Assembly: GCF_023149135.1 (NCBI RefSeq)
Contig: NZ_JAIWJX010000002.1
Coordinates: forward strand, 3,596,001 to 3,660,000
Origin: Fictibacillus marinisediminis
Lineage (GTDB): Bacteria > Bacillota > Bacilli > Bacillales > Fictibacillaceae
Direction of reading: 5' to 3'
Length of the DNA: 64,000 nucleotides
Made by a program: the position numbers and the translations under genes. The notes below the pieces were generated by a model, which was not told where the DNA came from, did not search any database, and saw nothing but the letters and a program-made list of their open reading frames with translations. This document shows positions 34,764-43,092 of the stretch, piece after piece (position 1 is the first letter of the stretch; every line of letters begins with the position of its first letter).

Positions 34764-35540
34764 TTATTGCGTATGCAGTTCCATCTTGTGCTTCATCTGA
34801 GGCTGTCCTAAAAGACGAAGCGCACTGTTCACACTTTTACCCAGCTTTTGCCCCGGTATTAATTCCTTTACCGTAAGCTGGCCGCTGTTCATAAAAGTAT
34901 ACAAGAACCATTTTCGTTCAAAGTCTTCATGGGAATGGCGGTACCCGCTTATCAATTTTTGAGTATTGCGGTCAAACAGAAATTCCTCCAGTTTATACGA
35001 AAAACGCGAGCCAGAGAACATCATTGAATTCATTGGCAGGATCGGCAGCATCTGATGGCGCAAAACATGTTCCGGCAGATAAAGATCAAGCAGCTGATGA
35101 GGATAATCATTCAATTTATGCAGGTTTGTGATGCTTTGCAGGGCAGGCAGAATAGAGATCCTTCCATAGAAAGTCGTAACGATCATGCTGTCGTTCTCGA
35201 CTTCAAAGGTAAAGACGATCTCATTGTCAATAATGGCTGTATTCCGTCCGACGATTACCATCCGTTCCGGTTCACACCATAACGTATTCATAAGTGATTG
35301 CAGGGAAACAAGACTCATGTTCGGACCAATGCGTATGTTCCATCGGTAAGCTGCATGCTTCGTGATATATAATGTTCGAATGTTTTTTTTATATAGAGAA
35401 AAGTAATAACGATGGCGGTTTTGATATCCTTTTATCCTCAATCCAAGCAAGGTTTTAAAAGAATGATAGGACCATTCGTTTGTTAGATGAGGAACAATAT
35501 TACTTTTCCAGTCATGGACTTCAATTGCCCCTGCCTTCAT
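34764..35540 (-). CDS. Protein of unknown function, 258 aa
   Basis: I do not recognise this family. The protein is soluble, basic and rich in His, Tyr and Arg, with no signal peptide or membrane segment. A central part (about 57-140) reads TLYITKHAAYRWNIRIGP, then IIDNEIVFTFEVENDSMIVTTFYGRI, a His/Arg-helix plus beta-sheet pattern faintly like DUF4258-type ribonuclease-fold domains; this is only a resemblance. The ATG has GGGAAGGG about eight bases upstream. It converges on slaP and shares its terminator. Its promoter has an 18-bp palindrome over the -10 region. Confidence 0.7.
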   Translation of the reverse strand: MKAGAIEVHDWKSNIVPHLTNEWSYHSFKTLLGLRIKGYQNRHRYYFSLYKKNIRTLYITKHAAYRWNIRIGPNMSLVSLQSLMNTLWCEPERMVIVGRNTAIIDNEIVFTFEVENDSMIVTTFYGRISILPALQSITNLHKLNDYPHQLLDLYLPEHVLRHQMLPILPMNSMMFSGSRFSYKLEEFLFDRNTQKLISGYRHSHEDFERKWFLYTFMNSGQLTVKELIPGQKLGKSVNSALRLLGQPQMKHKMELHTQ

Positions 35541-35573
35541 GGTGTGGACCCTTCCCTCAATTACATATTCCAG

Positions 35574-35609
35574 TAGTATATTAATATACTATTTCCATTT
35601 ATTATCCAA
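35574..35609 (-). promoter_or_regulatory. Promoter with 18-bp palindrome of the 258-aa gene
   Basis: On the minus strand TTGGAT (35604-35609), a 17-base spacer and TATTAA (35581-35586). The perfect palindrome TAGTATATTAATATACTA (35574-35591) covers the -10, as an operator would. Confidence 0.5.
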
Positions 35610-35706
35610 AAATAAAGTACTATATTCCTATTATGGTAACGAATGGGTAAAAAGTCAATGACTCTCCAGCCGAATTTTCAAAGATTTCATGAATTTATTT
35701 GGACAA

Positions 35707-35732
35707 TGAAACCTTTAGGAAAATTCGCCGTC
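35707..35732 (+). promoter_or_regulatory. Candidate ECF-sigma promoter of the deacetylase gene
   Basis: TGAAAC (35707-35712), exactly 16 bases, then CGTC (35729-35732). This is the SigM/SigW-type pattern of envelope-stress ECF sigma factors. The deacetylase start is 118 bases downstream. Confidence 0.65.
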
Positions 35733-35850
35733 TAATCTTATAAATGCAGCTCATTTCTTATGATGGTACGAAAGATGGTAAACAAGGACAGCATGCTCCT
35801 CTAAGCCCTGCTGTCCATTGAAACTCATTTGAGAAAAGGGAGATCAAAAC

Positions 35851-36555
35851 ATGAAAAAGGGGATATTTTTCTTTGGGTTATTTGCTTTATTGCTCGCAAG
35901 CTCCTTCATCCTTCCTAACCAATCCGTTACAGCCTCAAAATCATCTGAAGTATACACGTCCGGTCCAAAGACAAAAAAAGTAGCGGCCCTTACCTTCGAT
36001 GACGGCCCTGACGGAAAAACAACCGATCAGATTCTCAATATCTTAAAGAAATATCATGTGAAAGCCACCTTTTTTGTTGTCGGAAAACAGGTGAAAGCCT
36101 ATCCGTCAGTCATTAAACGGATTCACAAAGACGGCCATTATATCGGCAACCACACCTACAGCCATCCTTCCCTTACCAAGTCAAACCAAACCAAAATCCG
36201 CTCTGAACTAACCAGGACCAATCAGCTCCTGCGCCCACTCATCGGCTACCAGCCAGCCGTTATGAGACCTCCATACGGAAGCTATACTAATCTCGTCATC
36301 TCTGAAGCGAAGCGTGCCCACATGAAGGTTGTCATCTGGTCAGTGGATACCCGCGACTGGTCTGGTGTTTCTACAGGCACCATCCTGAATACAGTAAAAA
36401 AGGAGACCCGTCCTGGAGCGATCATCCTCCAGCACACCATCCCCCACAAAAATATGAGCAATACAACCGCCGCCTTACCCAAAATCATCGAACGTCTCAA
36501 AATGCAAGGATACACCTTTGTCACCGTTCCCGAAATGCTCGGGATGAAGAAATAA
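35851..36555 (+). CDS. Secreted polysaccharide deacetylase (CE4, NodB domain)
   Basis: This 234-residue protein has a signal peptide (cut near VTASK) and a NodB domain: TFDDGPD with the catalytic and metal-binding aspartates (Asp50, Asp51), the metal histidines in HTYSHP (His101, His105), RPPYGSY, WSVDTRDWSG and ILQHT. It removes acetyl groups from N-acetyl sugars of peptidoglycan or another wall glycan outside the cell. GGGAG lies eight bases before the ATG. The upstream ECF-type promoter suggests it responds to envelope stress. A REP element lies past the stop, convergent with the NlpC/P60 gene. Confidence 0.92.
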   Translation: MKKGIFFFGLFALLLASSFILPNQSVTASKSSEVYTSGPKTKKVAALTFDDGPDGKTTDQILNILKKYHVKATFFVVGKQVKAYPSVIKRIHKDGHYIGNHTYSHPSLTKSNQTKIRSELTRTNQLLRPLIGYQPAVMRPPYGSYTNLVISEAKRAHMKVVIWSVDTRDWSGVSTGTILNTVKKETRPGAIILQHTIPHKNMSNTTAALPKIIERLKMQGYTFVTVPEMLGMKK

Positions 36556-36592
36556 AAAGCAAGTTCAAGTTTAAAGTTCAAGTTCAAAAAAA

Positions 36593-36642
36593 GGTGCCAG
36601 GCACCACGTTTTGACATATGTCAAAAGGCGGTGCCTGGCACC
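36593..36642. repeat. REP element (B-B core)
   Basis: Both arms are perfect and the core is TTTTGACATATGTCAAAA. It lies between two convergent genes and ends 12 bases from the NlpC/P60 stop. It may act as a bidirectional terminator-like hairpin. Confidence 0.9.
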
Positions 36643-36654
36643 CAATTTTATAGA

Positions 36655-38136
36655 TTAATAAAGTTGTTTGGCCCCAAGATAGCGGTCGGTCCAGTAGGAC
36701 AGCCTAATGTCGCTGACTGCTACGCCGCGAGATCCGCTGTGGACAAAATTATTATTGCCGATATAGATGCCCGCATGGGATGGCCCTTTTTTATAGGTTT
36801 CAAAAAATACGATGTCTCCCACTTTCGGCTGGCTTACCGTTTTTCCAGCATCCCAAATAGAAGCTATCGTTCTTGGCAGCTGTACATTTTGCTTTTTAAA
36901 CAGATATACAAGGAATCCGCTGCAGTCAAAGCCTTCTTCCACCGTTTCGCCGCCCCACGTATAAGGCGTTCCGACAAGCTCTGCTGCATCACCTACTAGA
37001 TTAATAACGCTGAATGGCTTGGCCGTTGTTTGCGGTTTAGCCGGTTCAATCCCCTTCTTTTTTACTTCAGCTTTGATTTTTTCAATGGTCTTGCTGTCGG
37101 CTACTCCCGTAACTGAAAGATTATAGGCTTTTTGAAATGATTTGACACTCGTCTCTGTCATCTTTCCAAAAATGTTATCTACCTTATATGTATAAAAACC
37201 AAGCACTTTTAAGTCGGATTGAAGCTGATAAACCTTGGGACCTACCGAATGCAGCCGCAGATCTGCAGATGAAGGAGGTGCCGTTTCATCTTCTTTTTTC
37301 TTTGCTTCGGCACTGATTATCGTGAGGGTCTTGCTGTCCGCCACTCCTGTAACCGGCAGCTTATACGCTTTTTGGAATGACTTGACGCTTGTCTCTGTCT
37401 TTTTTCCGAAAATCCTGTCCAGGCTATAATTGTAAAAACCAAGAGCTTTCAGATCAGATTGGAGCTCAAAGACTTCGGAACCTACCGAATTCAAGCGAAG
37501 GATGAACGAAGACTCAGCCGGCTTCGGCTTAGCCGGGACAGGCTTTTGGCTTTTCACGGGAGATGCTGATGATGTCTTAAAAAGTAATCTTTGTGTCTTA
37601 TCATCTGCTATTCCCGATGCCGATATTTTCTTTTCCTTCTGATAAGCCTTTACAGCATCGGCTGTCACTCTGCCGAAATAACCTGTAATCTTAGGGTATT
37701 TAAAGTACTTAAGCTCCTTCAGCTTCCGCTGAAGCCGCTCTACCTCATTCCCTTGAGAGCCTTGTTTCAGCGTTTTATAGGTGGCTTTCACCGTTTTTGA
37801 AGTACTGGCAGGCGGTTTTACCCCTGGTTTCTGTGTGATCGCCCGGACAGTCATCTTCCCTGTTATGCCATCGATCACAATATGGTGCATTTTCTGAAAC
37901 TCTTTTACCGCGTTTGTGGTAACCGGCCCATAATAACCTGTAACATTTGAAGACTTTAAATAGCCCTGATGCAAAAGCGCCCGCTGCAGTTCCTTAACAT
38001 CCGGATGCTTCATACCGTTCCGTAACACTTGATCTCCTAACGCAGCCTCTCCTTTGGACGGAAGAAGCAGAATTGCCCCTGCACAAGCTGAGGAAATGAC
38101 CAGAGTTTTAACCGCGTTCGTGTTACCCTTTTTCAA
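36655..38136 (-). CDS. Secreted NlpC/P60 endopeptidase with four peptidoglycan-binding repeats
   Basis: This 493-residue protein has a signal peptide (to about KGEAA) and four PG_binding_1 repeats (about 35-105, 120-190, 210-275, 290-355; each with a GYYGPVTTNAVKEFQ-type core). The last two are near-duplicates (FGKKTETSVKSFQKAY and FGKMTETSVKSFQKAY). The C-terminal NlpC/P60 domain has FDCSGFLV (Cys405), GPSHAGIYIG (His454) and FVHSGS (His466). It would cut peptidoglycan stem peptides. The start is TTG at 38136, set by AAGGAGGG about eight bases upstream; the next ATG is far inside. Confidence 0.9.
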   Translation of the reverse strand: MKKGNTNAVKTLVISSACAGAILLLPSKGEAALGDQVLRNGMKHPDVKELQRALLHQGYLKSSNVTGYYGPVTTNAVKEFQKMHHIVIDGITGKMTVRAITQKPGVKPPASTSKTVKATYKTLKQGSQGNEVERLQRKLKELKYFKYPKITGYFGRVTADAVKAYQKEKKISASGIADDKTQRLLFKTSSASPVKSQKPVPAKPKPAESSFILRLNSVGSEVFELQSDLKALGFYNYSLDRIFGKKTETSVKSFQKAYKLPVTGVADSKTLTIISAEAKKKEDETAPPSSADLRLHSVGPKVYQLQSDLKVLGFYTYKVDNIFGKMTETSVKSFQKAYNLSVTGVADSKTIEKIKAEVKKKGIEPAKPQTTAKPFSVINLVGDAAELVGTPYTWGGETVEEGFDCSGFLVYLFKKQNVQLPRTIASIWDAGKTVSQPKVGDIVFFETYKKGPSHAGIYIGNNNFVHSGSRGVAVSDIRLSYWTDRYLGAKQLY

Positions 38137-38474
38137 ATGCGTATCCCTCCTTATTCGACCATAAGTGCCATATACTACTAAATATATCGGAAGAAACTGG
38201 CAGCTGACAAGGGAATTTTTTAACTTTTTTGTATATTTGGGTAGAACGAAGGAGACTTAGGTCTAATTGATTATAAGGGTGCCAGGCACCATCGTTACAC
38301 AAGTGTGTAATGGCGGTGCCTGGCACCCTTTCTGTAACACCTTTTTATATTATAATACTTTCTTACTATTTAACTAGCTCCTTATACTTGTTATAGTTAA
38401 AAAGTCTTTATTTACTAGAATTTATTGGATAGTACTATTTTTGGTTAATTTTAACTACCAGGAGGAGAACTGAA
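38137..38474. other. Divergent intergenic region with REP element
   Basis: This 338-base gap separates the minus-strand NlpC/P60 gene and the plus-strand exported protein. It contains the REP at 38278-38327 and a weak promoter candidate for the right gene (TTTACT 38411, 16 bases, TACTAT 38433). No gene is seen. Confidence 0.5.
38278..38327. repeat. REP element (A-A core)
   Basis: Perfect arms flank the core TTACACAAGTGTGTAA. Confidence 0.9.
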
Positions 38475-39143
38475 ATGAGTAAAAAGCTTAAAATTTCGCT
38501 GGCGGTGGTTTTCGTTGCCCTGCTTTCTTTTAGTACAGGTGCTTATGCCGCAACCAAATACTACCTGAACTTTAATGATAAGACCACCAAAACCGATGTA
38601 AGGATAATTAACAAAAAAGCATATGTCCCGTTGAATGACATCTCAAAACTGTTTGGCGGAAAGGTCAGCTACAACAGTAAAAAACATACGTATTATGTGA
38701 AAGCCAAAGATTATAATCCTGCGAACAGCCAAGTTAAGACATTCAATGTAAAAGCAACCGGTACTTCAGGGCCAATGAAAATCACCATTTCAAAGGTTAC
38801 TCTGCATCCGAGCTTCAAAAAAGACAGCTACTCTTCACCTGTCCGTGCTGTTGTGATGGATGTTGCCGTTGAGAATACCAGCAAACAAACTGTTGAATGG
38901 TACCCTGCCCAAGGGGCACTCAACCTGAACACGAAGGAACAGGTGGAATTTTCACATCCTGATTCAGACCTGGTTGAGGGGACATTTAACGGACAAGTGA
39001 TCAAAAAAGGAAAAGTCATTTATGAAGTTAAAAGCTCTTTAAGCAGTATCAAAAATCTAAAGTGGTCGATCAGCCAGCCGTTTGATAACGATTTAAATGG
39101 ACTTGGACCTGATATTGTTGTTCCCATCACACTTATTAAATAA
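38475..39143 (+). CDS. Exported protein with copper amine oxidase-like N-domain
   Basis: This 222-residue protein has a signal peptide ending at GAYAA. Residues about 40-75 (DVRIINKKAYVPLNDISKLFGGKVSYN) resemble the small copper amine oxidase N-terminal domain often found on Bacillus wall proteins. The rest (about 85-222) is a beta-sandwich-like domain (VRAVVMDVAVENTSKQTVEW) that resembles DUF4352/telokin-like domains of lipoproteins. No catalytic motif is seen, so a structural or ligand-binding role outside the cell is most likely. AGGAGGAG lies before the ATG. Confidence 0.75.
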   Translation: MSKKLKISLAVVFVALLSFSTGAYAATKYYLNFNDKTTKTDVRIINKKAYVPLNDISKLFGGKVSYNSKKHTYYVKAKDYNPANSQVKTFNVKATGTSGPMKITISKVTLHPSFKKDSYSSPVRAVVMDVAVENTSKQTVEWYPAQGALNLNTKEQVEFSHPDSDLVEGTFNGQVIKKGKVIYEVKSSLSSIKNLKWSISQPFDNDLNGLGPDIVVPITLIK

Positions 39144-39150
39144 CTTTTAA

Positions 39151-39196
39151 AAAAGCAAAGGATGGACACACGAGTGTCCAGCCTTTGCTTTTTTTT
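39151..39196. terminator. Bidirectional terminator
   Basis: AAGCAAAGG-TGGACAC pairs with GTGTCCA-CCTTTGCTT, with A-rich and T-rich flanks. It closes the exported protein gene. Confidence 0.88.
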
Positions 39197-39199
39197 GGT

Positions 39200-39259
39200 G
39201 GTGCCAGGCACCGTTTTTTCGATTTTTTACACTCTTGTGTAATCACGGTGCCTGGCACC
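39200..39259. repeat. REP element (A-A core, 10 bp longer)
   Basis: Perfect arms flank a core TTACACTCTTGTGTAA, with extra T-rich bases between the left arm and the core (60 bp in all). It lies between convergent genes, next to the terminator. Confidence 0.85.
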
Positions 39260-39288
39260 AATCAATAATCAACCAATCAAAAAATCAT

Positions 39289-42200
39289 TTATCGAATCTC
39301 AGCTTTAAGCTTGTAGGAATGGACAGAGGCGTTGCCGTAACGGTCTTTTACTTGAATGTGGTACGTGCCTTTGCCGAGTGTTGTGTACAGCACTTCGGAG
39401 TCTCCATTTCCATAGTAGTTGCTCTTTGCTACTTGCTTGCCGTTCTTGTAAACGGTGATCACGCCGTCAATATCTGCAGACGTTTCGAGGGTAAGTTTCA
39501 CGTTTGCTTTTTTGGTGAGGGACCATTTGTACCAGTCTGCATCAGTTTTATTCTTGATCATATTGAAATAGCCTGTGCCGCTGTACGATTTGCTGCTGAC
39601 TTTTTTAAGGCTGAGCGGCTTGGATGGTTTGTTTCCTTTGACGACTGATTTTGCATCTTCATCCTTGCGATTCACAGACTCAACTTTTAATGTGTACGGG
39701 ATAAATGACAGCTCAGGTTTATAATCGAAGAATCCGATTCCTACGATAAAGTAGCCTTTGCCTTTTTTCGTTGTGAAGGAACCTCTTGTTTCAGATCCTT
39801 CAATTCCCTTATACACTTCCTTCAGCTTGCCTAGCTCTGACTCATCTACCCTGCGGTTGCCGTTCGTGTCTTCTCCCACAAGAACAAGACCATAATAATC
39901 GTTCAGCAGTTCACTAGGATACTTTGCTTTCAACTCTTTCGTAACTGCTCCTTTAGTCAAAGAAACATTAGAGATGCCCGTCTCTTTGGCTTTCATATAG
40001 AAAGCGTCCATGTCTCCAGGCATTGAGAACATGCCGGTTGCTTTGTTATTTTTAAGGTCCTTGAAATGGTCCATCATATCATTCGGCTCGTTGGCGTCAT
40101 CAGGATTGGACGCCAATAGCTTGGAGCTGAACTCATACGGATCATAGAGTGTAGATCCGTTCATTTTATTATTGGCGATTCTGACAAAATATTTTTTGCC
40201 TTTTTTCAGACCAGCAATCGCATGGTCTTCCAATGTTCCATCGAACCAGTCATTGCTGTAGTTGTCTCCAACTCTTCCAAGGTCCAGCTGCCATTCATCG
40301 TCTTCATCTTTATACTTCTCCAGCTGATAAATTTGAATCGCCGGCTTTTGGCCTTTTCCAAGATTGAAATCATAGATGCCGTCCTGTTTTGGAGAGAAGG
40401 AGAACCAGTCTTCATCCATCTGCTTTTGTAGAACTCCTGTTTCCTTTGACCCAAGAACATAAGGGTTGGCGTTGTCCACGATATCCTGCGGATCAATATC
40501 ATTTTCTTGATTACTGATGATGATGATGATCTCTACATCCTGTTCGTGGGCTCTCTTGCGCTCTATTTGTTTCAAAGCTGCATAATCTTTAACCGTAATT
40601 TCCTTGTTTTCCAGTTTTCCTTCTGGTGAGTCCTCTTCAAAAGGAAGTCCGTCCTCATCTGGAGGAGTGACCTTGCTTTCGACATCAAGGCTGTAGGAAA
40701 TCGCAGAAGGTTCCGGAGACTCTTCATCGATCATATCGAAGTCCATGAAGAAGTCAAATAGACCGTCAACGATCTCAGACTTATTCGTCGTGCTGATCAA
40801 GTAGTCAACGTTCGGAACCGCTTCAAAGACCATCGTCTCGCCTTCACCATAGCCGTTGGCGTTTTGATAGAACATTGGTTCAGGTCCGTCCATTTCCTCA
40901 CCTGTGTCCTCGTCACCCGCCACTTGGCTTACCGCTTCTGCATCACCAGGATTTTCATCCGTGACCTGCTCCTCCGCGTAAACCTTCAGTGTGCTGTTGA
41001 CGCCAGGAACTCCCGTCGTTTTCACTTTAACGAGCTGAGGCTTGTCCACTTTGAATGAATAGAAGTCTTCATCCTCGTTTTCACCAGTAAAGGTTCCTTT
41101 TGCGTGATACGGGAACGTACTGATGTTAGCAGGCTTATCCATCGTATTTTTATCAACCGGAAGCTCTTGAAGACGTTTGATTTTAAGCGTATATCGAGAT
41201 GCAGCAGCCTTGGAATCATCAAAGTTTCCGTTGACGTCCTTCACTCCGATCGTCATATAGCCGCTGAAAGGGACTTGGAACAGTTTGCCTTCCGTTCCGT
41301 TAGCCTGAAGCTTATTAACGTCAAGCATGGTCGTGCTGTCCGTTCCGTAAAGGTTAAGCTTCAGCTTCAGGTCATAGTTTTTTGATCCTTTTAGAGAAGT
41401 CTGAATGTACTCCCCTTTGTTCACGTAAAACTTGACCCATTTTTCTTCATTGGCCTTCGTGATTTTTCCTTCTTTTACAAGGTCTTTATTGTTTACCGGG
41501 AAAATCTCAGTCGCTGCGTCTTTAATTTCTTTTTCCGTTTGGAGCGGCTTAACCGATGCAGGAATGTTTTTGACATTAAACTTAAGGGCAGAGACAGGCT
41601 GGACAAGTCCGTGCGCGTACTTTGTATCATAGCCCTTGGAACCAAGGTCTTTTGCTGTATGTTCAAGTACATATTCGACCTGTGCCGGTTTGAGCGAAGG
41701 ATACTTGGAAAGCAGCAGTGAAGCTGTACCCGCAACAACCGGAGAGGCCATGCTCGTTCCGCTCATTTTCTCAAACGTTGATTTCTTTTCATAATCATAA
41801 AGCGGCGCATAAATAGCCTCCCCTGGTGCTACTATGTCAACAGATGGCCCATAGTTGGAATACCAGGACAGCTTGTTTTTTGCGTTTGTAGAACCTACAC
41901 TAATGACGCCTTCAAAAGCGGATGGGTAGAACGCCGCATCTGTAGCATTATTGCCTGCTGCAGCCACAACCGTAACGTTCGCTTTGATGGCTGTTTTCAC
42001 CGCATCTTCAATTAACGGAGAAGGAGCAGAGCTGCCAAGGCTCATGTTGATCACTTTTGCACCGTCATGAACCGCTTTTAAAATGGCATCGGCAATCGTA
42101 TAATCGCTCGCACCCATACCGCGGTCAAAGACGTCATAAGACATGATTTTAGCATTAGGATTCACACCATATCCGCCAACCCCATTGCCTTTTTTAGCAG

Positions 42201-42819
42201 CAATAATCCCGCTGACATGCGTGCCGTGGAAATCAGGCATCGCCTGGTTCATCGGATCGTTCGCGTTATAGCTGGAAATGACCTGTCCTTTTAACTCTGG
42301 ATGGTTTCTGTCCACTCCCTGGTCGATCACCGCAACCTTAACCGCATGTTTGCCGGCAAGCTCCTGGGCTTTCGCGATCTGTAAAAGTGACAGATGATAT
42401 TGCTTGCCCGTTTTCGGGTCTGGCGCAGAGAGCGTTTTAGAAAGAATGCTTGGTGAAACAGACGCTACCTTCCCCAATTTTTGATAGATTTTCATTACTT
42501 GCTCAAATTTTTTCTTGTTGTTGACTCGAACGACTGTGTATTTATATTGGCTGTACGACCGGATCACTGTCGCTCCCGCGTTCTTGTGATCTGTGGACGT
42601 CAGCGGTTTTGTGTACTTGATGACGAGCGTATCGTCACTGAATAAAGGCTTGTTGCTTTTTGCTGTGCTTCCTTTTGTGACGTTTTCAAGTTCAGTCATC
42701 GCCAGCGATTTCTTTGAAACTGACGGGACTTTGACTTCCGCGTGAACGGCAGAATATCCGCTGGCCAGCATGCTGGCAGACAGACCTACAGCCGCAATCT
42801 GCTTTTTCCAATTTTTCAT
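39289..42819 (-). CDS. Secreted multidomain subtilase (S8), 1176 aa
   Basis: This exported serine protease has a signal peptide (cut near AVHAE), an inhibitor-I9-like propeptide (about 30-125) and an S8 domain with Asp166 (VIDQGVD), His198 (DFHGTHVSG), Asn290 and Ser356 (MSGTSMASP). The C-terminal 750 residues hold several beta-sandwich repeats of pre-peptidase C-terminal (PPC) type, each with a DxDWY or DEDFYSF-like core. Two acidic linkers occur. Domain order resembles bacillopeptidase F/Vpr-like enzymes but is longer. GGAGG precedes the ATG. Likely roles are peptide scavenging or processing of wall proteins. REP elements lie on both sides. Confidence 0.9.
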   Translation of the reverse strand: MKNWKKQIAAVGLSASMLASGYSAVHAEVKVPSVSKKSLAMTELENVTKGSTAKSNKPLFSDDTLVIKYTKPLTSTDHKNAGATVIRSYSQYKYTVVRVNNKKKFEQVMKIYQKLGKVASVSPSILSKTLSAPDPKTGKQYHLSLLQIAKAQELAGKHAVKVAVIDQGVDRNHPELKGQVISSYNANDPMNQAMPDFHGTHVSGIIAAKKGNGVGGYGVNPNAKIMSYDVFDRGMGASDYTIADAILKAVHDGAKVINMSLGSSAPSPLIEDAVKTAIKANVTVVAAAGNNATDAAFYPSAFEGVISVGSTNAKNKLSWYSNYGPSVDIVAPGEAIYAPLYDYEKKSTFEKMSGTSMASPVVAGTASLLLSKYPSLKPAQVEYVLEHTAKDLGSKGYDTKYAHGLVQPVSALKFNVKNIPASVKPLQTEKEIKDAATEIFPVNNKDLVKEGKITKANEEKWVKFYVNKGEYIQTSLKGSKNYDLKLKLNLYGTDSTTMLDVNKLQANGTEGKLFQVPFSGYMTIGVKDVNGNFDDSKAAASRYTLKIKRLQELPVDKNTMDKPANISTFPYHAKGTFTGENEDEDFYSFKVDKPQLVKVKTTGVPGVNSTLKVYAEEQVTDENPGDAEAVSQVAGDEDTGEEMDGPEPMFYQNANGYGEGETMVFEAVPNVDYLISTTNKSEIVDGLFDFFMDFDMIDEESPEPSAISYSLDVESKVTPPDEDGLPFEEDSPEGKLENKEITVKDYAALKQIERKRAHEQDVEIIIIISNQENDIDPQDIVDNANPYVLGSKETGVLQKQMDEDWFSFSPKQDGIYDFNLGKGQKPAIQIYQLEKYKDEDDEWQLDLGRVGDNYSNDWFDGTLEDHAIAGLKKGKKYFVRIANNKMNGSTLYDPYEFSSKLLASNPDDANEPNDMMDHFKDLKNNKATGMFSMPGDMDAFYMKAKETGISNVSLTKGAVTKELKAKYPSELLNDYYGLVLVGEDTNGNRRVDESELGKLKEVYKGIEGSETRGSFTTKKGKGYFIVGIGFFDYKPELSFIPYTLKVESVNRKDEDAKSVVKGNKPSKPLSLKKVSSKSYSGTGYFNMIKNKTDADWYKWSLTKKANVKLTLETSADIDGVITVYKNGKQVAKSNYYGNGDSEVLYTTLGKGTYHIQVKDRYGNASVHSYKLKAEIR

Positions 42820-42968
42820 GTGCTATCCTCCAAATTCAGCATAAAAAAAGTAAAACGATGTCGTGCTGCATGTTTCTTCTTTTCCCACCCCACTTTTGCA
42901 TAGAGCATACCTTACGATTCGACGGCATTTACTAAACTCCTCTATTTTTTACAAAAAATGGTTAAAAC

Positions 42969-43018
42969 GGTGCCAGGCACCGTCGTTACACAAGTGTGTA
43001 ATTGCGGTGCCTGGCACC
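42969..43018. repeat. REP element (A-A core)
   Basis: Perfect arms flank the core TTACACAAGTGTGTAA. It lies between two subtilase genes, just past the downstream terminator of the second. Confidence 0.9.
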
Positions 43019-43039
43019 CAATCAATTGCACCACATACA

Positions 43040-43073
43040 AAAAGCTCTCCGGATACTAACCGGAGAGCTTTTA
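43040..43073 (-). terminator. Terminator of the second subtilase gene
   Basis: AAAGCTCTCCGG pairs with CCGGAGAGCTTT, then TTGTATG on the minus strand. Confidence 0.85.
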
Positions 43074-43092
43074 AGCTGATGATTGGATTTCG

